Shown in pieces: positions 27,197 to 36,300 of a stretch of 64,000 nt of DNA. The stretch comes from Cellvibrionaceae bacterium (GTDB taxonomy: Bacteria; Pseudomonadota; Gammaproteobacteria; Pseudomonadales; Cellvibrionaceae): the NCBI GenBank assembly GCA_021151825.1, contig JAGKWQ010000010.1, forward strand, positions 124,001 to 188,000. The letters are read 5' to 3'. The notes below the pieces were generated by a model. The model worked only from the letters and a program-made list of their open reading frames with translations, was not told the origin of the DNA and made no database searches. A program made the translations under genes and the position numbers. Position 1 is the stretch's first letter. Every line of letters starts with the position of its first letter.

Positions 27197-27812
27197 CAAT
27201 TGATTAATTTGAAACAGAGGTGGCGCGTAGATGTTTATAAATAAACGGAATCAAATCTGGCGCATTGGTGCGGGAGGCTATTATGCAAGGAATAAGCCTG
27301 CAATCGGTTTTACATTTCTGGACGATTGCACAGTAAATTGTCAACTTTTTGATGCGATATCTACGTTATTTCCCCAGTAGACGTACAAAAAGTAGGTGTT
27401 CTGGTGAATGCCATGTCAGTAGCAGATTTATTCTGGTAATGATAAATATTGTCTACGAATGATAACTGGTTCTCAGTATTCCTCCTTCGAAAACACAAAA
27501 ATGACAGCGCTGTCTTAATTAAATGAGACAAATATCAACAATAATAAAAATAAAACTTTAAGCGTCAAATAAAACTCTCCAAGCAATCATCCGTGTCCCA
27601 GCCGTAATCGGGGCGAAATAATTTTCTGACGTAGATTTTTGCGTCATTCGAAGTAACAGGACCACCAAAGTAGTAGCGACTTTTGGGTGTTGCTGCCTTG
27701 GCTGTCTGCATTTGCAGGCAACAGGAGTGGCTGTTTTCATGCCCGGATACCAGGGCTTTCTAATAAAACCAGGGTTTAACCCTTATCCATGTTTCGTCCA
27801 AGGAGACAATAA
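27197..27812. promoter_or_regulatory. Divergent intergenic region, mdtA-like / cellulase
   Basis: 616 bases between divergent genes. It is AT-rich at 27225-27560 and must hold both promoters. A TGACG...CGTCA dyad lies at 27627-27646. From about 27690 to 27800 several short GC-rich dyads (CCAGGGTTTAACCC and similar) form a probable structured leader for the cellulase mRNA. AAGGAG at 27799-27804 is its ribosome-binding site. No convincing gene is present. Confidence 0.4.
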
Positions 27813-30059
27813 ATGACTACTCCTCCAAACAAACGCTTCCGGCTGGCCCTGCTCGGGCTGAGCGTGCTGGCAGCGAGCTACGCCGGGTCTGCTTTTGCAG
27901 CCTGTAGCTATGTAATTACCAATGAGTGGAACAACGGTGCGACAGGTGAAATTCGCATCACTAACTCCACGACTTCCACCATTAATGGTTGGGCTGTCAA
28001 TTGGCAATACGCTACCAACAGATTGAGCGGCTCCTGGAATGCCACCGTGTCTGGCAGCAATCCATATACGGCCACTAACCTTGGCTGGAATGGCACTTTG
28101 ACACCAGGTCAAACGGCCACTTTTGGTTTCCAGATCAATAAAAATAACAGTGCAGCTGCAGAGCGTCCGACTATCACCGGCGCAGTGTGTGATGGCACTC
28201 CACCACCCACTTCTTCATCGGCACCTTCGACTTCATCATCAGCGCCAACCACTTCTTCGTCTTCATCAAGCTCCCTGCAAGCTTGCCTCCAGCAATGTAA
28301 CTGGTACGGCACGCTTTACCCGGTATGCGTGACTACTACCAGTGGTTGGGGTTATGAGAACAACAGAAGCTGTATTTCACGTGCTACCTGTACCAGCCAG
28401 CCGTCGCCATTTGGCCTGACCAACTGCGGTACGTCTTCAAGTGTGGTAACAACTTCCAGCAGCCGTTCCAGTTCTTCAACTCCGGCGACCAGCAGCTCAC
28501 GTTCAAGCTCATCGGTTGCAGTGACCAGCAGCTCGCGCTCAAGCTCGTCGGTAGCAGTTACCAGCAGCTCGCGTTCAAGCTCATCGGTAGGAATTACCAC
28601 CAGTTCAAGCTCAAGCTCGGTAATTCGTTCGTCCAGCTCAAGCTCCAGTGTTACTCCTCCAGTTGGTGGTGTATTCCGCGTGAACGCGCAGGGTAACCTG
28701 ACTAAAGATGGCCAGGCGTTACCAGCACAATGCGGTAACTGGTTCGGTCTGGAAGGTCGTCATGAGCCGTCTAACGATGCGACTAACCCGAGCGGTGCTC
28801 CAATGGAGATGTACGCTGGCAATATGTGGTGGGTGAATGACAGCAAAGGTTCAGGTCGTACCATCGACCAAACCATGAAAGAGTTGAAGGCTGCCGGTAT
28901 TACCATGCTGCGCTTGCCGATTGCTCCGCAAACTCTGGAAGCTAACAATCCACAAGGGATGGTACCGAACCTGAAAAACCATCCATCGATCCGTCAAACC
29001 AACGCTCGTCAGGCGCTGGAGGATTTCATCAAACTGGCTGATCAAAACAACATCCAGATCTTCATTGATATCCATTCATGCTCTAACTTCGTTGGCTGGC
29101 GTAAAGGTCGTCTCGACGCACGTCCACCGTATGTGGATAAAGATCGCGTTGGTTACGACTTCAGACGTGAAGAGTACTCTTGCTCTGCAACTGGCAACCC
29201 AAGCAGCGTGACCAAAATCCACGCTTACGATAAAGCCAAGTGGCTGGCTAACCTGAAAGACATTGCAGGTCTTCCTGCGAAACTGGGTGTTACCAACCTG
29301 GTTGGTATCGATATTTTCAACGAGCCATGGGATTACACCTGGGCAGATTGGAAAGCGTTATCTGAAGAAGCCTACGCTGCAATTGATTCAGTTAACCCTA
29401 ATCTGTTAATCATCGTTGAAGGTATTTCCGGTACAGCAAATAATCAAGATGGAACTCCTGACACTAAAGATGAAGTGCCGCACGGTAATCCGGACCTGAA
29501 CCCGAACTGGGGTGAAAACCTATACGGGTTTGCCGAAGCTCCACTCAACATTCCAAAAGACCGTTTGTTGCTGTCTCCACACACGTATGGCCCATCAGTG
29601 TTTGTACAAAAACACCATATGGATCCAGCCCAAACCGAGTGTGAGGGGCTTGAAGGTGATTCAGCGGCTGATCTTGATTGCCGTATCGTGATCAACCCGA
29701 CTGTACTTGAACAAGGTTGGGAAGAGCACTTCGGTTATCTGCGTGCACAAGGCTACGGTATTTTGGTAGGCGAATTCGGTGGCAACATGGATTGGCCAAA
29801 CAAAACCAGCCAGGCTGACCGTACTGCCTGGAGCCATATCACCACTAACGTGGATCAACAATGGCAAACAGCTGCCGTTAATTACTTCAAGAAGAAAAAT
29901 ATCCACGCGTGCTATTGGTCGATGAACCCTGAATCGGCTGATACCTTCGGTTGGTATTTGACGCCTTGGGATCCGGTGAGCGCGAACGACAAGTGGGGTC
30001 AATGGACCACACTTGACCCACGCAAAACCACACTGTTGAATTCACTCTGGGGCAGATAA
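27813..30059 (+). CDS. Secreted modular cellulase: CBM2-CBM10-GH5
   Basis: A 748-residue secreted endoglucanase. The signal peptide ends near residue 29 (GSAFAA). CBM2 (about 31-128) has the surface tryptophans NEWNNG, NGWAVNW and LGWNGTL. A short serine linker leads to CBM10 (about 153-208, QCNWYGTLYPVC). A long serine-rich linker (about 209-285) follows, containing three tandem 12-residue repeats. The GH5 barrel (about 286-748) has LRLPIAPQ, IDIHS, acid/base Glu504 in DIFNEPW and nucleophile Glu654 in GEFGGN. CBM2 plus CBM10 on serine linkers is the Cellvibrio japonicus style of plant cell-wall enzyme. It hydrolyses beta-1,4-glucan, probably at crystalline cellulose surfaces. It has its own terminator and appears monocistronic. 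Confidence 0.95.
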   Translation: MTTPPNKRFRLALLGLSVLAASYAGSAFAACSYVITNEWNNGATGEIRITNSTTSTINGWAVNWQYATNRLSGSWNATVSGSNPYTATNLGWNGTLTPGQTATFGFQINKNNSAAAERPTITGAVCDGTPPPTSSSAPSTSSSAPTTSSSSSSSLQACLQQCNWYGTLYPVCVTTTSGWGYENNRSCISRATCTSQPSPFGLTNCGTSSSVVTTSSSRSSSSTPATSSSRSSSSVAVTSSSRSSSSVAVTSSSRSSSSVGITTSSSSSSVIRSSSSSSSVTPPVGGVFRVNAQGNLTKDGQALPAQCGNWFGLEGRHEPSNDATNPSGAPMEMYAGNMWWVNDSKGSGRTIDQTMKELKAAGITMLRLPIAPQTLEANNPQGMVPNLKNHPSIRQTNARQALEDFIKLADQNNIQIFIDIHSCSNFVGWRKGRLDARPPYVDKDRVGYDFRREEYSCSATGNPSSVTKIHAYDKAKWLANLKDIAGLPAKLGVTNLVGIDIFNEPWDYTWADWKALSEEAYAAIDSVNPNLLIIVEGISGTANNQDGTPDTKDEVPHGNPDLNPNWGENLYGFAEAPLNIPKDRLLLSPHTYGPSVFVQKHHMDPAQTECEGLEGDSAADLDCRIVINPTVLEQGWEEHFGYLRAQGYGILVGEFGGNMDWPNKTSQADRTAWSHITTNVDQQWQTAAVNYFKKKNIHACYWSMNPESADTFGWYLTPWDPVSANDKWGQWTTLDPRKTTLLNSLWGR
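28488..28595 (+). repeat. Three tandem 36-base repeats in the cellulase linker
   Basis: Three in-frame units begin ACCAGCAGCTC at 28488, 28524 and 28560, each encoding TSSSRSSSSVAV or a one- or two-residue variant. A degenerate fourth unit begins at 28596. Differences between units are mostly silent. They form part of the flexible serine linker. Confidence 0.9.
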
Positions 30060-30080
30060 TCCCTGATTGAATGACACATT

Positions 30081-30116
30081 AAAAAAACGGCGCTGCAATT
30101 GCAGCGCCGTTTTTTA
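30081..30116. terminator. Bidirectional terminator, cellulase / MNIO-cluster end
   Basis: AAAAAAACGGCGCTGC and GCAGCGCCGTTTTTT form a strong hairpin around AATT. It lies between convergent genes and overlaps the stop codon of the minus-strand gene. Confidence 0.92.
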
Positions 30117-30827
30117 TTGCTGCAAAATGCCTTCGCGAATTAACCATTCCACTAATGGCCGGTTACTCCCTTGTGCAAAGGACTCCGGTAAATATCCTTC
30201 CTGCGACATTAATAAATATTCTGCTGTTGACGCCCTGCGCCATAAATCCGGTAAACGTGGTGCGACCACTACATAAAAATTTTCTGTTTTTCCAGCGGCA
30301 ATAGGTTTGGCCGTTAGCAACGCATGAAATACTTCAAGCGGATTGCGACTAAACTTCAATACCACAACACCGGGCGCAAGCTGGATTGTATCGGTCTTCG
30401 TTATCGATGAGATTGGTTGCACGCTATGATCGCACTGCAATTGCGCCACTTGTTTCAATGCGCATTCAAATGCGATGGTCGTTTTAGTAAATGCATCCAC
30501 ATCGTCGCGATTAAAGAGGAATTGTTTGAATTGCTCAATCTCGGCCGCAAAAAACAACGTGCGCAACGGCATATGGGTGATGTAATCGATAATTAAAAAT
30601 TCCTGCTGCCAATATTTTAATAATCCGACGGTGAAGGGGGCCGCTGTATGTAATCGTCCCAATCGCCACCAGCTCTGGATTTGTTCTGTGACCATCAGCC
30701 CCTTGCTGCCTTGCAATTGCCGTAACCAGCCTCGCTCTTCGTCACTCAGGTCATGTGTGCGCATCAACGGCGATTGATCACCGCGTGCGAGGCTAATTAA
30801 ACAGGATTGAACATCAGCAAGTGGCAT
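30114..30827 (-). CDS. MNIO partner protein (MbnC/TglI/DUF2063-like role)
   Basis: A 237-residue cytoplasmic protein whose start overlaps the end of the MNIO gene by 14 bases, with GGAG placed inside that gene. The N-terminal half resembles partner proteins encoded beside DUF692 enzymes, with a helical region LSDEERGWLRQLQGSKGL followed by TEQIQSWWRLGRLHTAA. Such partners bind the precursor peptide and present it to the MNIO enzyme. The C-terminal half (about 130-237) has no motif I recognise. The call rests mostly on gene order and on the WWRxxRL segment. It could also be an unrelated helper. Confidence 0.6.
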   Translation of the reverse strand: MPLADVQSCLISLARGDQSPLMRTHDLSDEERGWLRQLQGSKGLMVTEQIQSWWRLGRLHTAAPFTVGLLKYWQQEFLIIDYITHMPLRTLFFAAEIEQFKQFLFNRDDVDAFTKTTIAFECALKQVAQLQCDHSVQPISSITKTDTIQLAPGVVVLKFSRNPLEVFHALLTAKPIAAGKTENFYVVVAPRLPDLWRRASTAEYLLMSQEGYLPESFAQGSNRPLVEWLIREGILQQ

Positions 30828-31764
30828 AGCGTTGCTCCACTATTTGCAGGTTTGAGCGATGTGTTGATGGGCAACCGTATTGTTGCCACAGTGTTTGACA
30901 GCGTGTTAATTGCGCAACTATTTTTTCTTCGCCAATCAATGGCAATGCATGCTCAAGTAATTCGTAAGTAATTGCACACAGGTTGGGGGTGTAAGGCAAA
31001 ATAAATTCCAGCATTTCCCACACAGGGTCGGGTACCATGTCACTGTGTACATCCAGCAAAAAACCTTCATGGGTGACACCGCCTGCAATGTGAATCTCAA
31101 TCACCCGGTCGAGTTGCAAACGCATCAACGCTTGCAAAGGATCAAAACCAAAATTGATGGCATTGCAATAAAAATTATATAAATCCAGCAACAGACCGCA
31201 GTCGGTGTTTATTAATAATTGGTTGAGGAATTCAATTTCATCCCATTCATTGCCGCTAAAATCGGGCAAGTAATAGGTGGTGTTTTCAATAAGAAAAGGC
31301 GTCTTGTAACGTTCACATAAATGCTGGATACGCGGGCAGAGTAAGTCCAGTGCTTCGCGGGTAAAAGGTAAAGGCAGTAATAACCCTGCATGATCATCAC
31401 TGCCATAGGGATTTTTGGCCAGGGTAAAACCCAAATGCTCGCTATGCCACAAAAATCTTTGTTGTTTTGCATAGGTGTCCAGCATGGATAAATAATCCTG
31501 GTTCCATCCACTGGCTGAACCGATTGATAGCCCAAGTCCGTGTACCACTACCGGGAAATCATTAGTGATAAATGTAAGTTGCTCAAGTTTGCTGTTATTA
31601 AAGCGCAGTTCACGTTGCTGTCCGGTAATTATTTCCTCACACAAAATATCGGGGCTAACTTCAATAAAGTTAATTACACCGGCATTGCGCAAAATCAGCG
31701 CTGAAAAATCCCAATGGTAATTAATGCCTACGCCTAATTTGGTTGGCCATTGTTTATCCGTCAT
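30814..31764 (-). CDS. MNIO / DUF692 family iron-dependent oxidative enzyme
   Basis: A 316-residue TIM-barrel enzyme of the DUF692 family, now called multinuclear non-haem iron-dependent oxidative enzymes (MbnB, TglH, ChrH and bufferin BufB are members). The iron-binding and active-site signatures are visible in order: GVGINYHWDFS, EVSPD, VVHGLGLSIG, WHSEHLGF, LIENTTYY, LLLDLYNFYCNA, IEIHIAGG and DVHSDMVPDPVW. These enzymes modify cysteine, aspartate or asparagine residues in small peptides using O2 and iron. AGGAGACATC precedes ATG 31764. It sits between a small Tat-signal protein (candidate substrate) and a partner gene, the usual MNIO cluster layout. The product chemistry cannot be predicted. 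Confidence 0.9.
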   Translation of the reverse strand: MTDKQWPTKLGVGINYHWDFSALILRNAGVINFIEVSPDILCEEIITGQQRELRFNNSKLEQLTFITNDFPVVVHGLGLSIGSASGWNQDYLSMLDTYAKQQRFLWHSEHLGFTLAKNPYGSDDHAGLLLPLPFTREALDLLCPRIQHLCERYKTPFLIENTTYYLPDFSGNEWDEIEFLNQLLINTDCGLLLDLYNFYCNAINFGFDPLQALMRLQLDRVIEIHIAGGVTHEGFLLDVHSDMVPDPVWEMLEFILPYTPNLCAITYELLEHALPLIGEEKIVAQLTRCQTLWQQYGCPSTHRSNLQIVEQRYATC

Positions 31765-31801
31765 GATGTCTCCTGCCCGGCATTAACGAAGTGCTAGTAA
31801 A

Positions 31802-31833
31802 ATGCCGATACCGCAGTGATTCCGGTATCGGCA
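31802..31833 (-). terminator. Attenuator-like hairpin between candidate substrate and MNIO gene
   Basis: ATGCCGATACC and GGTATCGGCAT are a perfect 11-base inverted repeat, followed on the minus strand by TTTT. It lies 12 bases after the small-protein stop and about 38 before the MNIO start. Partial termination here would give more small-protein mRNA than enzyme mRNA. Confidence 0.65.
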
Positions 31834-31844
31834 TATTTTCGCCG

Positions 31845-32231
31845 TTAACGTTGCATAAGGCTGGCCGCAACGGGAATACGTGTATCCAATTTGATAACCG
31901 GGTTAATGCGGAAACGCAAATCAAAACCATTAAATCCGCAATTCAAACAACCGGTCATTTTTCCCAATTGTTTGAGGATGCTATTGAAATCATCCAGTGC
32001 CACATCCGCACTATTAAACGCGATATCAATTACTTGCACCGGGCTTGCCGCTTTGATGACATTGCCGGCGGCGTCATAGCAGGTTTGTGCCGTGGCAGAT
32101 TCTGCTGCAGTGAGTGTTGCGATAGCACCGGCAGCGAGCATGGAGTTACGCAAAAAATCGCGACGGTCATTGGGATTGCTGGATGCGTTGAAGTCTTGAG
32201 TTTCAGTAACAGGGGATTTTTCGTCAGACAT
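31845..32231 (-). CDS. Tat-signal small protein, candidate MNIO substrate
   Basis: A 128-residue protein with an excellent ribosome-binding site (AAGGAGAAGGATC before ATG 32231). Residues 1-20 are polar. A twin-arginine motif RRDFLRN (23-29) is followed by a hydrophobic stretch (MLAAGAIATLTAAE) and ATAQ, with cleavage likely after Ala48. The mature part has three cysteines: Cys51 in QTCYD, and Cys95 and Cys98 in TGCLNCGFNGFDLRFR. The gene is first in an operon with the MNIO and partner genes. MNIO enzymes typically act on cysteine or Asp/Asn in peptides encoded just upstream, so this is the likely substrate. Tat exports folded or cofactor-loaded proteins, which fits cytoplasmic modification before export. 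I recognise no named family. Confidence 0.65.
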   Translation of the reverse strand: MSDEKSPVTETQDFNASSNPNDRRDFLRNSMLAAGAIATLTAAESATAQTCYDAAGNVIKAASPVQVIDIAFNSADVALDDFNSILKQLGKMTGCLNCGFNGFDLRFRINPVIKLDTRIPVAASLMQR

Positions 32232-32353
32232 GATCCTTCTCCTTAACGATTGATAAATGAAAGAGAGTGCTTGCCGGAAGCTCCTTGGGCTCTCTCGCAT
32301 TTAATCATCTGCTCCTGTTGGAAATTAACCAGCGAACAATGAAACACAATTCT

Positions 32354-32368
32354 TGTGAAATATTCACA
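32354..32368. promoter_or_regulatory. Palindromic operator candidate upstream of the MNIO cluster
   Basis: TGTGA-AATAT-TCACA lies between the XRE-family regulator gene and the small Tat-signal protein gene, about 125 bases before the latter's start. It is a symmetric site of unknown factor; the XRE regulator is one candidate. Confidence 0.35.
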
Positions 32369-32394
32369 TGGTTGCGCAAAAAAATGGCGTGTAT

Positions 32395-33129
32395 TTATTT
32401 GTTTAGCAGTGGTTTAAACAAACCATAATTCCAATTGCGTGCCGCTAATACCAATGTGACACCTTTGCGCTCTTCCAGTGGCAGGCCGGCATCCTGGTTG
32501 TTTAATTCATCGAACTCGCGCGCCACGCGTTTGAGCTTGCGCTGGAATTCCTTATGACTGGCAGGAGAAAGCATACCGTTTAATACCAGCAAATATTCAT
32601 CCTGGTTATCAAAACGCGCTTTAAAAAATTCCTGTGCAATTTTTTCCTGGAAAAATTGTTGGATAGGTCCACCGTCGCGCCAACCAAAATTGGTTGCGAC
32701 GCGTAATTTAATTTTATTACGCGGCAACAATTCGATCAGTTTTAACTTGTCCAGCTTGATCAATTTTTGCAAACATTCATGTTCGCTGATTTTGTACCAA
32801 TCCAGAATTTCATTCATCGTCCAGCGATTCAGCACGCACACTGTAACCAATAACAACATCAAGTCGCGGGTAATTTCTTCTTCCTGCTCGTGGGTTAATT
32901 GTTGCAGTTGCGGTTGTTGTTCATTCATCAATTGCACCAGGTCAGAAATTTCCATCTGCATTAATTGGCAAATTTGTTCCAGTCGTTGCAGGGAAATTTG
33001 CTGCTCGGAGAAGAGCCGTTTCACGCTGGCCTCGGTTAAATCCAGATGAGTTGCCACTTGTGCATAGGTTAGCCCGTGGCTTTTGAGGGCTTTCTTCAGG
33101 GTGCCGAGCAGGTTATTGATTTGGGGCAT
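32395..33129 (-). CDS. XRE-family helix-turn-helix regulator with C-terminal sensor-like region
   Basis: A 244-residue protein. The N-terminal 65 residues form a classical lambda-repressor-like HTH (LTYAQVATHLDLTEASVKRLF, then LQRLEQICQLMQMEISDLVQLM). The rest (about 75-244) is mostly helical and lacks a domain I can name; it ends VTLVLAARNWNYGLFKPLLNK. ATG 33129 with AAGGA just upstream is chosen over the longer reading. It lies upstream of the MNIO cluster on the same strand and is divergent from the aas-lplT gene, so it could control either. It has no enzymatic motif. Confidence 0.85.
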   Translation of the reverse strand: MPQINNLLGTLKKALKSHGLTYAQVATHLDLTEASVKRLFSEQQISLQRLEQICQLMQMEISDLVQLMNEQQPQLQQLTHEQEEEITRDLMLLLVTVCVLNRWTMNEILDWYKISEHECLQKLIKLDKLKLIELLPRNKIKLRVATNFGWRDGGPIQQFFQEKIAQEFFKARFDNQDEYLLVLNGMLSPASHKEFQRKLKRVAREFDELNNQDAGLPLEERKGVTLVLAARNWNYGLFKPLLNK

Positions 33130-33338
33130 AGTGTCCTTGGATGTAGAAGGGCGTTGGTTTTGTGGTAAAGGTAGCAAAATACGATACCTTCTGGCCATAA
33201 AAATTCAACTTTGCAGAAAAAGGTAGAAAGTAAAAAGCAGCTTGGGCATGCTGGCCAGGCTTTAAAAACCGGCTACTCCCCATGCATTGCCCGGGGTAAA
33301 AGGATGCCGACCCAATTACCACTTTAGGTAGTCCGCTT

Positions 33339-33364
33339 TAAGGCCCGGTTTCAGGGCCTCTTTT
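33339..33364 (+). terminator. Hairpin just upstream of the aas-lplT start
   Basis: AAGGCCC and GGGCCTC pair around GGTTTCA, followed by TTTT, ending directly before the AAGGAG ribosome-binding site. There is no plus-strand gene upstream, so a leader attenuator is possible. Alternatively it is incidental. Confidence 0.4.
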
Positions 33365-33380
33365 AAGGAGAGTCAATACT

Positions 33381-36300
33381 GTGCTGCCACTGTTCCGCAT
33401 TAAAGGTTTTATGCCTTACCTGCTGGTGTTATTTGTAAATGCCTTTATCGATTTGGGCCACAAAATCGTTATCCAGAACACTGTATTCAAAATCTATGAT
33501 GGCAACACGCAAGTAATTTTGACCGCGTTGGTCAATGCCCTGATTTTGATTCCTTTTATCTTGCTGTTTTCTCCCGCCGGATTTATTTCCGACAAATATC
33601 CAAAACATAAAGTCATGCAATACAGCGCCTGGGCTGAATTAGCTGCAGTGTTGGTTATTGTATTGGCCTATTACCAGGGTTGGTTCTGGCTCGCGTTTGC
33701 CATGACATTAATTCTCGGTATTCAAGCAGCAATTTATTCGCCGGCAAAATACGGCTACATCCGCGAATTGGTTGGTGATGTTAATCTCGCCAGTGCTAAC
33801 GGCATTGTGCAAGCATTAACGATCATTTCCATTCTCGGGAGTACCTTTGTTTTTTCCGCGCTATTTGAAGTTTTTTTGAAAGATATTGTGATCACTGATC
33901 CGAATTCAATTATCACCAGCATTGCTCCTCTTGGTTGGGCGCTGGTCGCATTTACCTTAATTGAATTATGGATGGCCTACCAATTGCCGGATCGTCATTG
34001 CGAGACGAAAAAACAGCACCAGACTTTTTCAGTGGGCAAATACTTAAGTGGCAGTTACCTTGGGAAAAATTTAAAAACTATTTCGGCTAAACGGACAATC
34101 TGGCTATCCATTATCGGCCTCACCATGTTCTGGGCAATTTCCCAAGCGGTGTTAGCGTCATTCCCGGCGTTTGCCAAAGAAGTATTGAATGAAAATAACA
34201 CGCTGGTAATCCAGGGGATTCTCGCCTGTACCGGAATTGGGATTGTGATTGGTTCGTTAGTCGCCGGTAAATTATCCAAAAATTATATTGAGCTGGGTTT
34301 AATTCCTGTTGGCGCTTTGGGATTTGCAATACTGCTCGGTGTATTACCTGCGTTGGATTCGCGTTTTGCAATGGCCATAACATTTATGGGGCTGGGTGTA
34401 CTCGGTGGTTTATTTATTATCCCCCTCAACTCATTGATTCAATATCACGCCAAAGCCGATGAAGCCGGCACTGTACTCGCCGGCAATAACTGGGTGCAAA
34501 ATATCGGCATGATTGCGTTTCTCGGTTTAACCATGTTGCTTGCGAGCATCGGCCTTAGCACTCCGCAATTATTTTTCTTGTTGATGTTGGTTGCGCTGGG
34601 CGGTGCACTTTTTACTGTTTATGAATTACCACACTCATTAACCCGGATCGGTGCTGCTTTATTAGTACAAGGTAAATATAAAATCAGTGTGGTGGGGTTT
34701 GATCATCTACCAAAAACCGGTGGCGTATTGTTACTGGGCAACCATATCAGCTGGATCGATTGGGCGATGGTGCAAATCGCTTGCCCGCGCCCCGTACGTT
34801 TTGTGATGCTGCGTTCCATTTATGAGCAATGGTATTTAAAACCCATCTTTAAATTTTTCGGTGTAATTCCTATCAGCAGCGGCCAAAGCAAAGAATCGCT
34901 GGAGATGATCAATCAATTATTGATTGCTGGCGAAGTGGTATGTCTATTCCCTGAAGGTGCAATTAGTCGTACTGGATCATTAGGAACATTTCGTACCGGT
35001 TATGAGCGTGTTGTAGAAGGTTTCAACGGTGTGATTGTGCCTTTTTACCTGCACGGTTTATGGGGCAGTCGCTTATCGCGTGCGCGCAGTGAGAAGTTGC
35101 GTAAAAATACCGCACGTGGTTTGCGTCGCGAAGTAGTCGTTACCTTTGGTCAACCATTGCCTGCGGATACCAAAGCCGAACAATTAAAACAAAAAGTATT
35201 TGAACTTTCATTTGATGCCTGGGAGCAACACACGCAAGAGTTTGACCCGTTGCCACTCGCTTATATTCGTTCGGCAAAAGAGCACCTGGGTGCAACCTGT
35301 GTAATTGATACCAACGGCACAGAATTGACCAATGCAAAAGTGCTTGCGGCAACCGTGGCTTTCGCACAGCAAATGCGTAAGCTGGACCGCGAACAAAATG
35401 TTGCAATTTTATTGCCGGCAAGCAGTGCTGCTACCATTGCTAACCTCGCGGTTATGTTGAATGGCCAAACGGCGGTGAATATAAATTTCACCACCAACAT
35501 TGCTGCTATTCAGGCGGGTGTTAAAAATGCCGCGATAAAAACCGTTTATACCTCGGAAAAATTTATCGAAAAATTGAAAAGTCGCGGTATCGATACCGAT
35601 ACAATGTTGTACGGCATACAAGTGATTTATCTCGAAAGCCTGAAAGAACAACTGTCAAAATTGGTGGTGGCCCTGGGTTTTATCGGTGCACATATCCTTC
35701 CTGCCGATCTATTTTATCTGGTGTTTGGTAAAAGGGTTGGAATTAATGATCCAGCAGCAATTCTTTTTTCCAGCGGTAGTGAAGGCACACCCAAAGGAAT
35801 TGTGTTGAGCCATCGCAATTTTATGGCCAACATAAAACAAATTAGTGATGTATTAAAAACCCGCGAGGATGATGTGGTGATGGGCAGTTTACCACCGTTT
35901 CATTCCTTCGGTTTAACTGTAACGACGTTATTGCCGTTAATTGAAGGTATTCCGGTGGTGTGCCATCCAGACCCAACCGACGTGGTGAATATTGCCAAAG
36001 CTATTTCACGCAATCGTGTCACGGTGATGTGTGCAACGGCAACTTTCCTGCGCTTGTACAGTAAAAATAAAAAAGTACAACCGTTAATGTTGGAATCATT
36101 GCGCGTCGTCGTTGCCGGTGCGGAAAAACTGGCACCGGAAGTGCGCGAGGAATTCCAGCAGCGCTTTAATAAAATTATTTACGAAGGTTACGGCGCAACT
36201 GAAACCACCCCCGTGGCTAGCGTCAATATTCCTGATCAATTGGATACTAACGACTGGCACGTACAACCGGGCAACAAATTGGGCACCGTTGGTCTTCCAT

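Noticed and set aside
27558..27740. Small minus-strand open frame before the cellulase gene
   Set aside because: No ribosome-binding site, no domain, and it lies in the expected divergent promoter region.
28488..28640. Possible CRISPR-like direct repeats
   Set aside because: The repeats are adjacent without unique spacers, are in frame and encode a serine linker.
32354..32368. TGTGA/TCACA as a CRP site
   Set aside because: The spacer is 5 bases, whereas CRP sites need 6; kept only as an unassigned palindrome.
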